Source: Mycobacterium gastri (GTDB lineage Bacteria; Actinomycetota; Actinomycetes; Mycobacteriales; Mycobacteriaceae). Taken from it: a DNA stretch of 64,000 nucleotides. The notes beneath the pieces are model-generated. The model saw only the letters and a list, made by a program, of their open reading frames with translations, was not told the DNA's origin and did no database searches. Position numbers and translations under genes: made by a program. The stretch is from positions 1-64,000 of the forward strand of contig NZ_LQOX01000006.1 in the NCBI RefSeq assembly GCF_002102175.1, written 5' to 3'. This document shows positions 1 to 10,103 of the stretch, one piece after another; the first letter of the stretch is position 1, and each line of letters starts with the position of its first letter.

Positions 1-93
1 TACGAGCAGGCCAACGCCCACGGCCAGAAGGTCCAGGCCGCCGGCAGCAACATGGCGCAGACCGACAGCGCCGTCGGTTCCAGCTGGGCCTGA
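1..93 (+). CDS. EsxN/EsxO-family WXG100 protein, C-terminal 30 residues (partial)
   Basis: The open frame runs in from the left edge and ends at the TGA at 91-93. The residues (YEQANAHGQKVQAAG, then NMAQTDSAVGSSWA) match what I recall of the C-terminus of the M. tuberculosis Mtb9.9 (EsxL/N/O) family almost exactly. These are about 94-residue helical-hairpin proteins secreted by ESX-5 as heterodimers with a partner encoded next door. The WXG turn and the partner lie outside the window. The following gene order (TPM protein, dgt, dnaG) matches the esxO/esxP side of Rv2345, so an EsxO-like copy is likely, but the family is too repetitive to name the paralogue from 30 residues. Confidence 0.9.
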   Translation, partial: YEQANAHGQKVQAAGSNMAQTDSAVGSSWA

Positions 94-165
94 CTTCTGC
101 CGGCCTGAGAGGTTTGCGTTTCCGGCGGCTCATTGCAGCCGGTGCGCTGGCCTCGGCGAGTTGAT

Positions 166-216
166 TGCGCACGCCTACGCATGGGATGCCCTATGCGTAG
201 GCGTGCGCACTTTTTG
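166..216 (+). terminator. Rho-independent terminator after the esx gene
   Basis: A perfect 17-bp inverted repeat (166-182 against 193-209, TGCGCACGCCTACGCAT) encloses a 10-nt loop and is followed by CTTTTT. Canonical U-tract terminators are uncommon in mycobacteria, so this one stands out. It ends esx transcription 73 bp after the stop and sits between convergent genes. Confidence 0.85.
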
Positions 217-243
217 TTGCGCTGTGACGTGCGGGTCCGGTCG

Positions 244-2253
244 CTAAAATCGCCCGCCGCCACCCATGAACCCGCCGCCGGACGAGCCACCGGACGAGCT
301 GGAAGAACCACCGAACGACGTCGGGCTCCAGCCGCCAAAACCACCCCGCAGGCCTCCGCTGAGCAGGTTGCCGATGATGATGCCGCCGAGGATCGCTCCC
401 GCGTTGTCGCCGCCCTGCCGGGTATAGGCGCGCTGAGCCGCCTGCACGTCGGCGTTGGCCAGCGCCTGGGCGTTGGCTGCCAGCGTCGATGCCGCATTGG
501 CGTGACCGATCGCTTCGGCGACGTTGGTCGAACGTGAGTCACGTGCCGCGTGCAGCTGACGCTTCGCCTCGGCCAGCCGGGTCCGTGCTTCGGGCCCGAT
601 ACTGCCGCGGCGAGTGTCGATATAGTCCGACACCGCGCGCACCCGCGACTCCGCAGTGAACAACGCCTGCTCGAACGAACGGTTGAGTCGCTCAACGTTG
701 GCCTGCTCTTGGGCCACGGCGGTCAAGAGGCGATTGAGATCCGTGCCGGCTTTGGTCAGCCGGCCAAAAGTGGCGAGCGGATCTACGACGCCGGCGCCGC
801 CAGCGTTGCGGGTATCTTCCAGGGCTTGCGCGGCTGCATCCCGCGCAGCGACGAGTTCGCGGGTTTGCGCCGACGTGTTGCCCGGTGTCTTCTGCAGTTG
901 CTCGTCGGCTTGCTCGATGCCCGCCGCAACGTCAGCCAGGACCGACGGCAGCTCGGCGACCGCGTGCCGGATGTCGCCGGCTGCGCTGTCCACCGCGTCG
1001 AGTAGCGAACGGGCTTGTCCGAGCGCGGATTCGGCAGCGCGAACGGCATCCACCAATCCGGACTGCCGGCCGCTCACGGCTTGTGTGGCGAGCTCACGCG
1101 CCATGCTGATGTTGCGGTCGGCGAACGCCAGTCGTTCCTGGGCTGCGGTGACGTTGGCGGCGACGGAAGTCAGCGCCATCTCGCCGAATTCGTGGTGCAA
1201 TTCGGCCAGCCGCTGCTGTGTCGGGGCGATGCGGGTGGTGAGTTCGACGTACTGCTGGGTCAGCAGATCCAGCCGGGACGGGGCGTTGATCACCAAGTCG
1301 CGCAGCTTCTCGAAGGCCTCCGTCTGCGCCTCCAATTCGCGGTCGGCCGATGCCGCCGACACGATGACCCGGGTCAGGAGCTCGCGCCGCTGTGCCGGTG
1401 TCTCGGGAGCGCTGTCGTCGAGCTGTTGGCGCACGCTGAACGCCTGGGCCAGAGCCGCTTTGGCGTTGTTCACGGCACGGGTGAACGGTGCGGTCCGCTC
1501 TTCGCCGAACTCGTCGATCGCGAGCGCGAGCTCGTTGGAGCTGGTGCGCACCGCATTGTCGACAGCGACCACCATCGACCGGGACAAGTCGTCGAGGATG
1601 TCCAGCGGCACGGCGGCCAGTGCCCGCTCATCGGTGGGGTCCACGCGTCGTGCCGCAGCCAACGCGTCAGCGCGCCGCCGGCGGGCCCGGTAACGCATCA
1701 CCACCAGCAGGATCACCACCGCGACGCCAATGAGGCCCAGAGCCACCAGCAATATCACCCGGCCCGACGAACTCGGTGACTTGTTGAGCCCGTTGGCCGC
1801 CGCAACAGCGGCACCGGCCCAGTCGCCGCTGCGCAGTGCGGGTTCGATCTGATTTCGGCGGAGCTCTTCGACCTGGCCGGCGCTGACATCTGGCACGGTG
1901 GACGGCACCAGGAAGACATAGGACCGGTCGACGGTGGCGACGGCCAGCAGGGCGTCATAGCTCCCCAGCTCGCTGCTGCGGAACGTGCTCTGTCCCCAAT
2001 TCATCGCGCTCTGCCCGGAGAAGTTGTCGACATAGACCACCCACAGCCTGATGTGGCGATCGGCGTAGAGCTCGTTGACGGCCGATGTGACTTCGGAGCG
2101 GTCAGAACCGCTCAGCACGCCGGAGTTGTCGGTCACGTAGCCCGGCAGCCGAAACGGCGGTTGCGCCCCTGAGGGCGGCGCCAGCAGCACGCCCCCGGCG
2201 AGGCCCATGGTCAAGATCGTCAGAACCACGCCGAGCAGGCGAGCGATGCGCAT
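244..2253 (-). CDS. Secreted/membrane TPM-domain protein (Rv2345-like)
   Basis: A 669-residue protein. A signal peptide is visible at residues 1-31 (hydrophobic core, then PSGAQ). It is followed by a TPM (TLP18.3/Psb32/MOLO-1) domain at about 36-155, a transmembrane helix at about 170-190 and a basic stop-transfer run ([10 protein letters not shown]). A long Ala/Glu/Arg-rich helical stretch at about 200-600 looks like coiled coil, and the tail is Gly/Ser-rich and ends [14 protein letters not shown] domains in other organisms have phosphatase or repair roles; no function is established for this family that I can state. Length and position match Rv2345. It is convergent with the esx gene and divergent from dgt. 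Confidence 0.85.
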   Translation of the reverse strand: MRIARLLGVVLTILTMGLAGGVLLAPPSGAQPPFRLPGYVTDNSGVLSGSDRSEVTSAVNELYADRHIRLWVVYVDNFSGQSAMNWGQSTFRSSELGSYDALLAVATVDRSYVFLVPSTVPDVSAGQVEELRRNQIEPALRSGDWAGAAVAAANGLNKSPSSSGRVILLVALGLIGVAVVILLVVMRYRARRRRADALAAARRVDPTDERALAAVPLDILDDLSRSMVVAVDNAVRTSSNELALAIDEFGEERTAPFTRAVNNAKAALAQAFSVRQQLDDSAPETPAQRRELLTRVIVSAASADRELEAQTEAFEKLRDLVINAPSRLDLLTQQYVELTTRIAPTQQRLAELHHEFGEMALTSVAANVTAAQERLAFADRNISMARELATQAVSGRQSGLVDAVRAAESALGQARSLLDAVDSAAGDIRHAVAELPSVLADVAAGIEQADEQLQKTPGNTSAQTRELVAARDAAAQALEDTRNAGGAGVVDPLATFGRLTKAGTDLNRLLTAVAQEQANVERLNRSFEQALFTAESRVRAVSDYIDTRRGSIGPEARTRLAEAKRQLHAARDSRSTNVAEAIGHANAASTLAANAQALANADVQAAQRAYTRQGGDNAGAILGGIIIGNLLSGGLRGGFGGWSPTSFGGSSSSSGGSSGGGFMGGGGRF

Positions 2254-2376
2254 ACGGCTAATTTAGCCCCGCGAGCGCGCCGGCTTGAGGCACGCGAGGC
2301 TCGGATGCGTCCGCCTTGCCGGGACGGGGCCGCAACGACACCACCGGCAGCGACCTGCCTGGCAGACTGTCGGTCG

Positions 2377-3666
2377 GTGACCACGAATCAGCAACACCCC
2401 TATGGCGACTTCGACCGTCGGCGGCGGGTAGCCGAAGCGCCGAAGTCGGCTGGTCTGCCGGGCACGGAAGGGCAGCACCGCACCGACTTCGCCCGGGATC
2501 GCGCCCGGGTGTTGCACAGCGCTGCGCTGCGCCGCCTCGCCGACAAGACGCAAGTCGTCGGACCGCGGGAAGGTGACACACCGCGCACCCGGCTGACACA
2601 TTCGCTGGAAGTGGCACAGATCGGTCGGGGCATGGCGATCGGATTGGGTTGCGACCCGGACCTTGTCGAGCTGGCCGGTCTGGCCCACGACATCGGGCAC
2701 CCCCCCTACGGGCACAACGGTGAGCGCGCACTCGATGACGTCGCGGCCTGCTGCGGCGGCTTCGAGGGCAACGCCCAGAACTTCCGCATCCTGACCAGCC
2801 TTGAGCCGAAAGTCCTTGATAGCCAAGGGCTCAGCGCGGGGCTGAACCTGACCCGCGCAGCATTGGACGCGGTCACCAAATACCCGTGGACGCGCGGTGA
2901 CGGGCGACGCAAGTTCGGCTTCTACGAGGAAGACCGGGAACCGGCGGCCTGGGTGCGCACCGGCGCCCCGGCTGATCGGCCATGCCTGGAAGCGCAGGTG
3001 ATGGACTGGGCCGACGATGTCGCGTATTCGGTGCACGATGTCGAGGACGGCGTCGTTTCCGAACGCATCGACTTACGGGTGCTCGCCGATCACGACGACG
3101 CGGCCGCACTGGCCAAGCTGGGGGAACGCGAATTCACCAGGGTCAGTGCCGATGAGTTGGTGGAGGCCGCCCGCCGGCTGTCCGGGTTGCCGGTGGTCGC
3201 CGCGGTGGGCAAATACGACGCCACCCTGGCGGCGTCGGTCGCGCTGAAGCGATTGACCAGCGAACTGGTGGGGCGGTTTGCTTCGGCGGCCATCGCCGCT
3301 ACCCGTGCCGTGGCCGGTTCCGGGCCGTTGACGCGTTACCAGGCCGACTTGCAGGTGCCCGACCTGGTGCGGGCCGAGGTGGCGGTGCTGAAAATCCTGG
3401 CGCTGCAGTTCATCATGTCCGACCCACGGCATCTGGAAACCCAGGCTCGCCAGCGGGAACGCATCCACCGGGTGGCGCAGTGGCTGTACGCTGGCGCGCC
3501 GCGAACGCTCGACCCGGTGTTTGCCGCGGCATTTCACACCGCGACCGGCGATACGGCCCGGATGCGGGTCATCGTCGATCAGATCGCCTCCTACACCGAG
3601 GGGCGGCTGGAACGCATCGACACTGGCCCTTCGGCGAGAAGAACAAGGTTTTTCACTGAGCCCTAA
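2377..3666 (+). CDS. dgt: Deoxyguanosinetriphosphate triphosphohydrolase-like protein
   Basis: An HD-superfamily dNTP triphosphohydrolase of 429 residues; the family hydrolyses dGTP to deoxyguanosine and triphosphate. The metal-binding HD elements are visible: [10 protein letters not shown], then [15 protein letters not shown] with the HD pair, and later [13 protein letters not shown] supplying the distal Asp. I prefer the GTG at 2377 ([13 protein letters not shown]) because it gives the family length. An upstream extension to 2305 is Pro/Cys-rich and unlike the family. dnaG starts 10 bp downstream, so the two probably form one transcript linking nucleotide pools and replication. Confidence 0.9.
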   Translation: MTTNQQHPYGDFDRRRRVAEAPKSAGLPGTEGQHRTDFARDRARVLHSAALRRLADKTQVVGPREGDTPRTRLTHSLEVAQIGRGMAIGLGCDPDLVELAGLAHDIGHPPYGHNGERALDDVAACCGGFEGNAQNFRILTSLEPKVLDSQGLSAGLNLTRAALDAVTKYPWTRGDGRRKFGFYEEDREPAAWVRTGAPADRPCLEAQVMDWADDVAYSVHDVEDGVVSERIDLRVLADHDDAAALAKLGEREFTRVSADELVEAARRLSGLPVVAAVGKYDATLAASVALKRLTSELVGRFASAAIAATRAVAGSGPLTRYQADLQVPDLVRAEVAVLKILALQFIMSDPRHLETQARQRERIHRVAQWLYAGAPRTLDPVFAAAFHTATGDTARMRVIVDQIASYTEGRLERIDTGPSARRTRFFTEP

Positions 3667-3675
3667 GATGAGCGA

Positions 3676-5622
3676 ATGTCGAGTCCGGCAGGGCGCTCCA
3701 GGATCTCCGACCGCGACATTGCGGCCATCCGTGACGGCGCCCGCATCGACGACGTGGTCGGCGACTACGTCCAGCTGCGGCGCGCCGGGGCGGACTCGCT
3801 GCGCGGTCTGTGCCCGTTTCACAACGAGAAGTCGCCGTCGTTTCATGTGCGGCCCAACCACGGTCACTTCCACTGCTTCGGCTGCGGTGAAGGTGGCGAC
3901 GTCTATGCGTTCATCCAAAAGATCGAGCACGTCAGCTTCGTCGAGGCGGTCGAACTGCTGGCCGACCGGATCGGTTACACCATCAGCTACACCGGAGCGG
4001 CCACCAGCGTGCAGCGCGACCGGGGCAGTCGCAGCAGGCTCATCGCGGCCAACGCGGCCGCGGCCGAGTTCTATGCGGCCGCCTTGGAGTCCGACGAGGC
4101 GGCGCCGGCCCGGGACTACCTGACCCAGCGCAACTTCGATGCCGAGGCGGCTCGTCGTTTCGGCTGCGGGTTCGCGCCGTCGGGCTGGGACTCTCTGACG
4201 AAACATCTGCAGCGCAAGGGCTTTGAGTTCAAGGAGCTGGAGGCCGCGGGACTGTCCCGGCAGGGGCGGCACGGCCCCATGGACCGGTTTCATCGGCGGC
4301 TGCTGTGGCCCATCCGGTCGTCGGCCGGCGAGGTGATCGGGTTCGGAGCTCGGCGCCTGTTCGACGACGACCCGATGGAAGCCAAGTACGTCAACACCCC
4401 GGAGACGCTGCTGTACAAGAAGTCGTCGGTGATGTTCGGCATCGACCTGGCTAAACGCGACATAGCCAAAGGACATCAGGCGGTGGTCGTCGAGGGCTAT
4501 ACCGACGTGATGGCCATGCATCTGGCCGGGGTCACCACCGCGGTCGCGTCCTGCGGCACCGCATTCGGCGACGAGCACCTGGCCATGCTGCGCAGGCTGA
4601 TGATGGACGACAGCTTCTTCCGCGGCGAGCTGATCTATGTTTTCGACGGCGATGCCGCCGGCCGCGCCGCCGCACTGAAGGCCCTCGACGGCGAACAGAA
4701 CCTGGCGGGTCAGTCCTTCGTGGCGGTAGCCCCGGACGGCATGGATCCTTGCGACCTGCGGCTGGCATCGGGGGACGCGGCCTTGCGGGACTTGGTGGCA
4801 CGGCGAACCCCGTTGTTCGAGTTCGCAATTCGATCCGCGCTCGCCGAGACGGACCTGAACAGCGCCGAGGGTAGGGTGGCTGCGTTGCGTCGGTGTGTGC
4901 CGATGGTGGGCCAGATCAAAGACCCGATGCTGCGCGACGAGTATGCCCGGCAGTTGGCCGGCTGGGTCGGTTGGGATGACGTCGCCCAGGTCGTCGACCG
5001 GGTGCGCAGTCAGGCCAGAACCGTAAAAACGCCGGGTAGGGGTGGTCTCGGAGCGCCCGGATCGAAGGCGACCCGGCGGCCTGGCCAGCAGCCCGCTGAT
5101 GCGCCTTCGGCCGAGCCCGCCGCCGCTCGTCCCGACCCCCGGGAGCCGACGCTATGGCCGCAGCGTGAGGCGCTCAAATCGGCTTTGCAGTACCCGGCGC
5201 TGGCCGGACCGGTTTTCGACACGTTGACCGTCGAGAGCTTCACCCACCCCGGCTACGCGGCCGTGCGGGCGGCCATCGAGGCGGCGGGAGGGACATCGGC
5301 CGGCGTCACCGGGGCGCAGTGGATGGACATGGTGGCCCGGCAGACCACGTCGCCGTTGACCACCGGCCTGATCAACGAATTGGCGGTGGAGGCGATTGCG
5401 GTCGACGACGACAAGCTGCCGCGCTATATCGGCGGAGTGCTGGCCCGCCTACAGGAGGTGTGGATGGGCCGGCAGATCGCCGAAGTCAAATCCAAGCTGC
5501 AGCGTATGTCGCCGATCGAACAGGGCGACGAATATCACGCGCTGTTCGGCGATCTGGTGGCCATGGAAGCCTACCGGCGCAGCCTGCTGGAGCAGGCCAG
5601 CGGCAACGACCTGACCGCGTGA
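3676..5622 (+). CDS. dnaG: DNA primase DnaG
   Basis: Bacterial primase of 648 residues, which synthesises RNA primers for lagging-strand replication. The N-terminal CHC2 zinc ribbon is present (Cys46, His49, Cys67, Cys70 in CPFH...CFGC). The TOPRIM catalytic core follows, with VVEGYTDVMAMH carrying the catalytic Glu and VFDGDAAGRAA the DxD-type acidic motif. A Pro/Ala-rich linker (about 445-495) leads to the C-terminal helicase-binding domain, ending EQASGNDLTA. The ATG at 3676 follows the dgt stop by 10 bp. Confidence 0.97.
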   Translation: MSSPAGRSRISDRDIAAIRDGARIDDVVGDYVQLRRAGADSLRGLCPFHNEKSPSFHVRPNHGHFHCFGCGEGGDVYAFIQKIEHVSFVEAVELLADRIGYTISYTGAATSVQRDRGSRSRLIAANAAAAEFYAAALESDEAAPARDYLTQRNFDAEAARRFGCGFAPSGWDSLTKHLQRKGFEFKELEAAGLSRQGRHGPMDRFHRRLLWPIRSSAGEVIGFGARRLFDDDPMEAKYVNTPETLLYKKSSVMFGIDLAKRDIAKGHQAVVVEGYTDVMAMHLAGVTTAVASCGTAFGDEHLAMLRRLMMDDSFFRGELIYVFDGDAAGRAAALKALDGEQNLAGQSFVAVAPDGMDPCDLRLASGDAALRDLVARRTPLFEFAIRSALAETDLNSAEGRVAALRRCVPMVGQIKDPMLRDEYARQLAGWVGWDDVAQVVDRVRSQARTVKTPGRGGLGAPGSKATRRPGQQPADAPSAEPAAARPDPREPTLWPQREALKSALQYPALAGPVFDTLTVESFTHPGYAAVRAAIEAAGGTSAGVTGAQWMDMVARQTTSPLTTGLINELAVEAIAVDDDKLPRYIGGVLARLQEVWMGRQIAEVKSKLQRMSPIEQGDEYHALFGDLVAMEAYRRSLLEQASGNDLTA

Positions 5623-5640
5623 GGGTGACGCGGCAGGGCG

Positions 5641-5943
5641 CTATTTCGCCTGGCGCTCGACAACTCTTTCGGCCCGCTCGGCCCGCTCAACTATGGCTGT
5701 CTGCTCGTCGATCTCGGTCACCGTCACAAAGCCCGAGTCGGGGGAGATTCGATCGGCGATCTTGCGGCGGCCCCCCTCGATCATCGACCTGGCCACCGGA
5801 CTCCCGGTCAGCGCGCGGTAGGTGCCGGCGATCTGCTCATAGCGGCGACGGCCGGCCTTCGCCCCCAACACGTACCCAATCCCCAGCACGGCGACATACC
5901 CGATCAAAGCGGTCCCTCCGACTATCAGCGCGGTTCGTTCCAT
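5641..5943 (-). CDS. Small membrane-anchored protein (Rv2342-like)
   Basis: A 100-residue protein with one N-terminal transmembrane helix (ALIVGGTALIGYVAVLGIGYV) followed by a basic stretch (GAKAGRRRYEQ) and an amphipathic region containing GSPVARSMIEGGRRKIADR. This resembles YtxH-type small anchored proteins. The C-terminus is charged (ERAERAERVVERQAK). No enzymatic motif is visible. Its position beside dnaG and tRNA-Asn matches Rv2342. It is convergent with dnaG with an 18-bp gap. Confidence 0.75.
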   Translation of the reverse strand: MERTALIVGGTALIGYVAVLGIGYVLGAKAGRRRYEQIAGTYRALTGSPVARSMIEGGRRKIADRISPDSGFVTVTEIDEQTAIVERAERAERVVERQAK

Positions 5944-6100
5944 CCTGCCTCATCCGCCGGAGTACGGGCGCGCCGACGCCGCGAGGCGGGGGGCCACCGA
6001 CGGGGCTCGGCAGTCTGGCTGATCCCGCTAGTTGGCGCGGATATGCCAGTACGCTAGAGTCGTCCCGCGATCCGCGACAGCATTGGCGCGGACGTGCCGG

Positions 6101-6176
<76 letters not shown>

Positions 6177-6231
6177 GGTCTGCGCCGGCCTTGACCCGTA
6201 GCCGGACTATTCACAGCCGTCTCGGTGTCGG

Positions 6232-6699
6232 TTAGGGATGTGGCGCTTGGTCCGCCGGCGCTCGACGGAGCCGGGCGACGAACGGGTAAAGCTGACAACC
6301 CAGGCAGATGCCGAAGGCGGCATTCAGGAAACAGGCGAATAGCGCGAACGAGGTCGCGACCACGCCTAGCACCGGGACCGCCACGGCGAAGCCGACTACG
6401 CCGATGACCGTGAAGACAAGCCCGACCAATTGGGCGAACTTCAACGGTGGCACCGGTTCGCGTTCGGTCACCGGTCCCAGCCGGGGCGCCACAAGCGTGG
6501 CGAACAGCAGGCCGTAGGGGCTATTGCGCGGGCCGCGCAGCGCACTGATGGCGAAGACGACGGCCTGGGCAACCAGTATCACCGCCGCCGCCGTGGTGCT
6601 GAACACCGAGACGATCAAGGCCACGATGAGGACCGTCGTGGTGATCCACGCGGCAAATCGCGGACCGCGGACGTCCACTTGTCCGGGATGGTTCGACAT
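6232..6699 (-). CDS. DUF4395 integral membrane protein
   Basis: A 155-residue hydrophobic protein with about four membrane segments (WITTTVLIVALIVSVFS; AVILVAQAVVFAISAL; FAQLVGLVFTVIGVVGFAVAV; ATSFALFACFLNAAFG). A CXXC pair (ICLGCQLYPF) lies near the C-terminus. The pattern fits DUF4395, which in actinobacteria is, as I recall, often next to membrane thioredoxins and sulfurtransferases. The ATG at 6699 lies 25 bp downstream of the thioredoxin stop, so it is probably the last gene of the leftward sulfur operon. A role in passing reducing equivalents or sulfur across the membrane is inference. Confidence 0.75.
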   Translation of the reverse strand: MSNHPGQVDVRGPRFAAWITTTVLIVALIVSVFSTTAAAVILVAQAVVFAISALRGPRNSPYGLLFATLVAPRLGPVTEREPVPPLKFAQLVGLVFTVIGVVGFAVAVPVLGVVATSFALFACFLNAAFGICLGCQLYPFVARLRRAPADQAPHP

Positions 6700-6724
6700 C
6701 AGGACCGCTCCTTTGCGAATGATT

Positions 6725-7144
6725 TCAGTTGAGCAGGGGCTGTAACGCTGCTCGCAGGTCAGCCACCTTCGGCACACCCGCGGTGCGGTATCGCTGCCGC
6801 CCGTCCGCGTCGAAGATGAGGGTGGTGGGTAGCGAAAGCACGGCGATTCGTTGTGCGGCCACCGGATTGGCGTCGATATCGATCTCGACATGTGCCACAT
6901 CGGGCAAGCCGGCGCACACCTCGTCGACCACGCGGCGCACCGCTGCGCACGGACCGCACCACGCTGCACTGAAGTGCACGACAGTGGGGCCCGTGGCGGA
7001 CAAGCCGAGATCGGAGGTGTCCTGATGAACTGCGGCGTCGGTTTTCCGCAGCACGCCGGACCGTCGATTGACCATCCACCCGATCGCCGTCGCAGCTGTC
7101 AACGCTGCGATGAGCGCAGCCGAGGCCATTGCGATCGAGCTCAT
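6725..7144 (-). CDS. Membrane-anchored thioredoxin (ThiX-like)
   Basis: A 139-residue protein. Its N-terminal helix (residues 2-24, MASAALIAALTAATAIGWMV) serves as signal-anchor, and a compact thioredoxin fold follows. The redox motif is canonical WCGPC (FSAAWCGPCAAVRR), with the cis-Pro in LSLPTTLIFD. The orientation of the catalytic domain (in or out) is not certain from sequence. It lies 51 bp downstream of cysE and 25 bp upstream of the DUF4395 gene, in the same direction. That suggests a dedicated reductant for the cysteine/persulfide chemistry encoded in this locus. Confidence 0.85.
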   Translation of the reverse strand: MSSIAMASAALIAALTAATAIGWMVNRRSGVLRKTDAAVHQDTSDLGLSATGPTVVHFSAAWCGPCAAVRRVVDEVCAGLPDVAHVEIDIDANPVAAQRIAVLSLPTTLIFDADGRQRYRTAGVPKVADLRAALQPLLN

Positions 7145-7195
7145 CGGCTCGCCACGCTTCCCGTCGTCGTCATAGTCGGGTCTTCCTCAGATCGA

Positions 7196-7882
7196 TCAGA
7201 TGGAGAAGTCCTCGCCATGCCACACACCGGCTTCGGGCGGCCGGATCACCCGTCCGGCCGGGGGGTGGTGGTCGACTTTCGCCTCCAGCCTGGCCACCCG
7301 GGTGAGCAGCGACTGGAGACTGACCCCCACCAAATCGGGCAACACCGAGTCGTCGGGTCTGGACGAACCGTTGCGGTTGATGACCTGCCCGGGGACGCCG
7401 ACCACCACCGCGGCGGACGGAACCTCTTTGACCACAACGGAGTTCGCGCCGATCCGACTGCCGTCGCCGATCTTGATCGGGCCGAGGATCTTAGCGCCGG
7501 CTCCGATGATCACCCGGTCACCGACAGTGGGGTGGCGCTTACCGATATCCGTTCCGGTGCCGCCGAGCGTGACGCCGTGGTAGAGCGTGACGTCGTCACC
7601 CACTTCGGCGGTTTCACCGATGACCACGCCGGTCGCGTGATCGATGAACAGGCCCGAGCCGAGGACGGCGCCGGGATGGACATCGACACCGGTCAGGATG
7701 CGGGTGAGTTCGGCCAACGCCCGGGCGGCCAACCGCGCACCGTGCAGCCATAGCCAGTGGCTTATCCGGTGGCCCCACACCGCGTGGACACCCGGGTAGC
7801 AGAAAACGACCTCCAATACGGTCGGCCGGGCCGGGTCGCGCTGCCTGGCCACCCGGATGTCGCGCCGTATCTCTGCCAGCAT
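7196..7882 (-). CDS. cysE: Serine O-acetyltransferase
   Basis: A 228-residue CysE; it acetylates L-serine with acetyl-CoA, the first step of cysteine synthesis. The left-handed beta-helix hexapeptide repeats are evident ([20 protein letters not shown], then [16 protein letters not shown]), with the family's catalytic His/Asp region and the acetyl-CoA loop [13 protein letters not shown]. It starts 2 bp after the cysK stop, so the genes are translationally linked. The C-terminus is longer than in minimal CysE and does not end in the usual CysK-binding isoleucine (it ends HGEDFSI, which does end in Ile), so a cysteine synthase complex with the neighbouring CysK is plausible. Confidence 0.95.
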   Translation of the reverse strand: MLAEIRRDIRVARQRDPARPTVLEVVFCYPGVHAVWGHRISHWLWLHGARLAARALAELTRILTGVDVHPGAVLGSGLFIDHATGVVIGETAEVGDDVTLYHGVTLGGTGTDIGKRHPTVGDRVIIGAGAKILGPIKIGDGSRIGANSVVVKEVPSAAVVVGVPGQVINRNGSSRPDDSVLPDLVGVSLQSLLTRVARLEAKVDHHPPAGRVIRPPEAGVWHGEDFSI

Positions 7883-7884
7883 GG

Positions 7885-8817
7885 CTAATCACTCAGGTCC
7901 GCGAACAACGGCGTGCTCAGATAGCGCTCGCCAAAGTCGGGGAGTACGACGACGACGAGTTTGCCGGCGTTCTCCGGCCGACGGGCCACTTCCACCGCGG
8001 CCCACGCGGCCGCGCCCGAGGATATGCCGACGAGCAGACCTTCCTCCTTGGCCAGCCGCCGCGCCAGGTTGAACGCGTCGTCGTTGGCCACGGTGATGAC
8101 CTCGTCGACCAAGCCCATGTCGAGCACCGGCGGAACGAACCCGGCGCCGATGCCCTGGATGGGGTGTGGTCCCTTCTGACCCCCGGACAGCACCGGCGAC
8201 GCGGCCGGTTCGACGGCGACGAACTGCGCCGACGGCCTGCGTTCCTTGATGACCTGCGCGACACCGGTGATGGTGCCGCCGGTGCCGATGCCCGACACGA
8301 AGATGTCAACCTTGCCATCGGTGTCCTTCCACACCTCCTCTGCGGTCGTCACGGCATGGACCGCGGGATTCGCCGGATTTTCGAATTGCTGCGGGATGAA
8401 GTACCGCTCGTCGGTTTTGGCCAGTTCTTCGGCCTTGGCGATGGCGCCCGCCATCCCGTCGGCGCCGGGCGTGAGCACCAGCTCGGCGCCGAAAGCGCGC
8501 AGCAGCATCCGTCGCTCGATGCTCATGGTGTCGGGCATGGTGAGCACGCATTTGTAGCCGCGCGCCGCGGCCACCATAGCCAGCGCGATGCCGGTGTTCC
8601 CGCTGGTCGGCTCCAGGATGATGGTGTCCGGCTTGATCAAGCCCGCTTTCTCGGCGGCGTCGATCATGGCTACCCCGATGCGGTCCTTGACACTTCCCGC
8701 CGGATTGAAGGATTCCAGCTTGGCCACCACGTCGGCCACTGCGCCGTCGGTGACCCGTCGCAGCCGGACCAGCGGCGTGCCCCCGATCAGTTGAGTGATG
8801 TTCTCGGCGATGGTCAT
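7885..8817 (-). CDS. cysK: O-acetylserine sulfhydrylase (cysteine synthase A)
   Basis: A 310-residue fold-type II PLP enzyme that converts O-acetylserine and sulfide to cysteine. The Schiff-base lysine is Lys44 in [11 protein letters not shown], the substrate loop is TSGNTG, and the phosphate-binding glycine loop is [11 protein letters not shown]. The C-terminal [13 protein letters not shown] matches mycobacterial CysK1. The ATG at 8817 overlaps the TGA of the upstream thioester-domain-like gene (ATGA, 8814-8817), and cysE follows 2 bp after the stop. Coupling of all three genes in one transcript is therefore very likely. Confidence 0.96.
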   Translation of the reverse strand: MTIAENITQLIGGTPLVRLRRVTDGAVADVVAKLESFNPAGSVKDRIGVAMIDAAEKAGLIKPDTIILEPTSGNTGIALAMVAAARGYKCVLTMPDTMSIERRMLLRAFGAELVLTPGADGMAGAIAKAEELAKTDERYFIPQQFENPANPAVHAVTTAEEVWKDTDGKVDIFVSGIGTGGTITGVAQVIKERRPSAQFVAVEPAASPVLSGGQKGPHPIQGIGAGFVPPVLDMGLVDEVITVANDDAFNLARRLAKEEGLLVGISSGAAAWAAVEVARRPENAGKLVVVVLPDFGERYLSTPLFADLSD

Positions 8818-10103
8818 TGGCGATCTCCAGCGATGTCGGCGCGGGCCTCGGCGGCCTGCCAGTCGATGTCGAACTCGATTGTCACGTGCACGGGTGTCGT
8901 CAGCGCAACCGGCGTGAGCCGCTGAGTTGCACTCTCCAATGCCACTCCGGTCAGCACCTTTCCACCCAGGTGGTTGTGGGTAGTGGTGGCAGTCAGTGTC
9001 GTCGCCGTGGCGCCGGGTGCTCGGCGCAGATAGAAGTCCGCACCGGGTTGAACGGTTGCGGTGACGGCACGCCCGTCGGCGTCGACCAGTTCGTGGCCGT
9101 CAGGCACGCTGAACGTCAAGGGAATTCGGACCCGGAACGGCCCCACGAGTTCCGAGTCGACAGCGGCGGCGGTGTCGAGGAGGTGCGGTTCGCCATTCTC
9201 TCGCAAGGCCGCGTACGCCCCCGCGAGCAGGTAGTTGTAGAGGTGCACGACTCGGTCGGCGTTGCGATAGTGGCTGGAACCGGTCAGCCAGAAGTCGACG
9301 TGGTCGATCACCGGCGTGGTGTCGGAAGTGGCGACCAGCCGGTAGCAGCGGTAGCCGTGCGCTCCGTACCCGTGGCTGCTTGTCGATAAGGTGCTGCCGA
9401 CGCCGAGGGTGCGCTGATAGCGTCCTCGGCCGGCGTCGGTGGTCAGTTGGGATCCGGAGATGTCTTGCCAGACAAGGCCATCCGTCGACTTCTGCAGCTT
9501 CACTGCCACCGGGGTGTCGGACGCCGCCCATAGTGAATAGCCGCCCAGCTGTGGGCGCCCGTCGAATTCGAAGGTGAGCACCGGCCCCGGTCCGCGGCAC
9601 ACCGCGATGGGGGCATTGAGCGGGCGGGTGTCCAGCGCCATGCCGTTGGTGAAGTACCAGATCGCCGCCTGCGTTGCGGCGATGGCTTCGTGTTCGCTGA
9701 TGTTGGCCGGCCCCAGCGGGTACCCGGCGGCGCGCAGCCGTCGGCTCAGCTCGGCGATCGGGCACATCGGGAAGGAGTTGCGCAGTATCCAGTCCACCTC
9801 GGCTTCGCAGTCGCGGGTGCGCAGATGTGGCAGTGCGGACCAGGTGCCCAGGCGGTAGGGCGACGGGTGGTGCGGTGCGACGCCGGTGAAATCCAGCGAG
9901 TAGGCCTGCACGTTCGGGTGCAGCCTGATCAGGTCGGTGCGGGCGGTGGTGCCGTCGGCGAACACGATCCGGTCGACGGTATGTGAGTACGTCCCGCCTC
10001 GGTAGCGGGTCATCCGGGTCAACTCGGTGGGCGGTCGCACCCGGATGCGCCGACGGGTCGCCACCGGGGCCGGCGCGCGGTGCGGGATGGACAAGACAGT
10101 CAT
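8814..10103 (-). CDS. TQXA/thioester-domain-like protein lacking the thioester cysteine
   Basis: A 429-residue protein. Residues about 30-165 resemble Gram-positive thioester (TED/TQXA) domains: [16 protein letters not shown], a [14 protein letters not shown] helix, and the hallmark [11 protein letters not shown]. In TEDs a Cys in a conserved YC-I/L-D segment bonds to the Gln of TQxAIW. Here the matching segment reads AYSLDFTG, so the Cys seems to be Ser and no thioester should form. There is no signal peptide, so it looks cytosolic, unlike adhesin TEDs. The rest is beta-rich, with a discoidin-like central part ([19 protein letters not shown]) and a second module with [15 protein letters not shown]. 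It is the first gene of the leftward operon, translationally coupled to cysK and divergent from the encapsulin. Its function is unknown. Confidence 0.75.
   Translation of the reverse strand: MTVLSIPHRAPAPVATRRRIRVRPPTELTRMTRYRGGTYSHTVDRIVFADGTTARTDLIRLHPNVQAYSLDFTGVAPHHPSPYRLGTWSALPHLRTRDCEAEVDWILRNSFPMCPIAELSRRLRAAGYPLGPANISEHEAIAATQAAIWYFTNGMALDTRPLNAPIAVCRGPGPVLTFEFDGRPQLGGYSLWAASDTPVAVKLQKSTDGLVWQDISGSQLTTDAGRGRYQRTLGVGSTLSTSSHGYGAHGYRCYRLVATSDTTPVIDHVDFWLTGSSHYRNADRVVHLYNYLLAGAYAALRENGEPHLLDTAAAVDSELVGPFRVRIPLTFSVPDGHELVDADGRAVTATVQPGADFYLRRAPGATATTLTATTTHNHLGGKVLTGVALESATQRLTPVALTTPVHVTIEFDIDWQAAEARADIAGDRQ

Noticed and set aside
3073..4578. 501-codon open frame antisense to dgt/dnaG
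   Set aside because: Arg/His/Gly-rich shadow of two strongly recognised genes; no ribosome site or family features.
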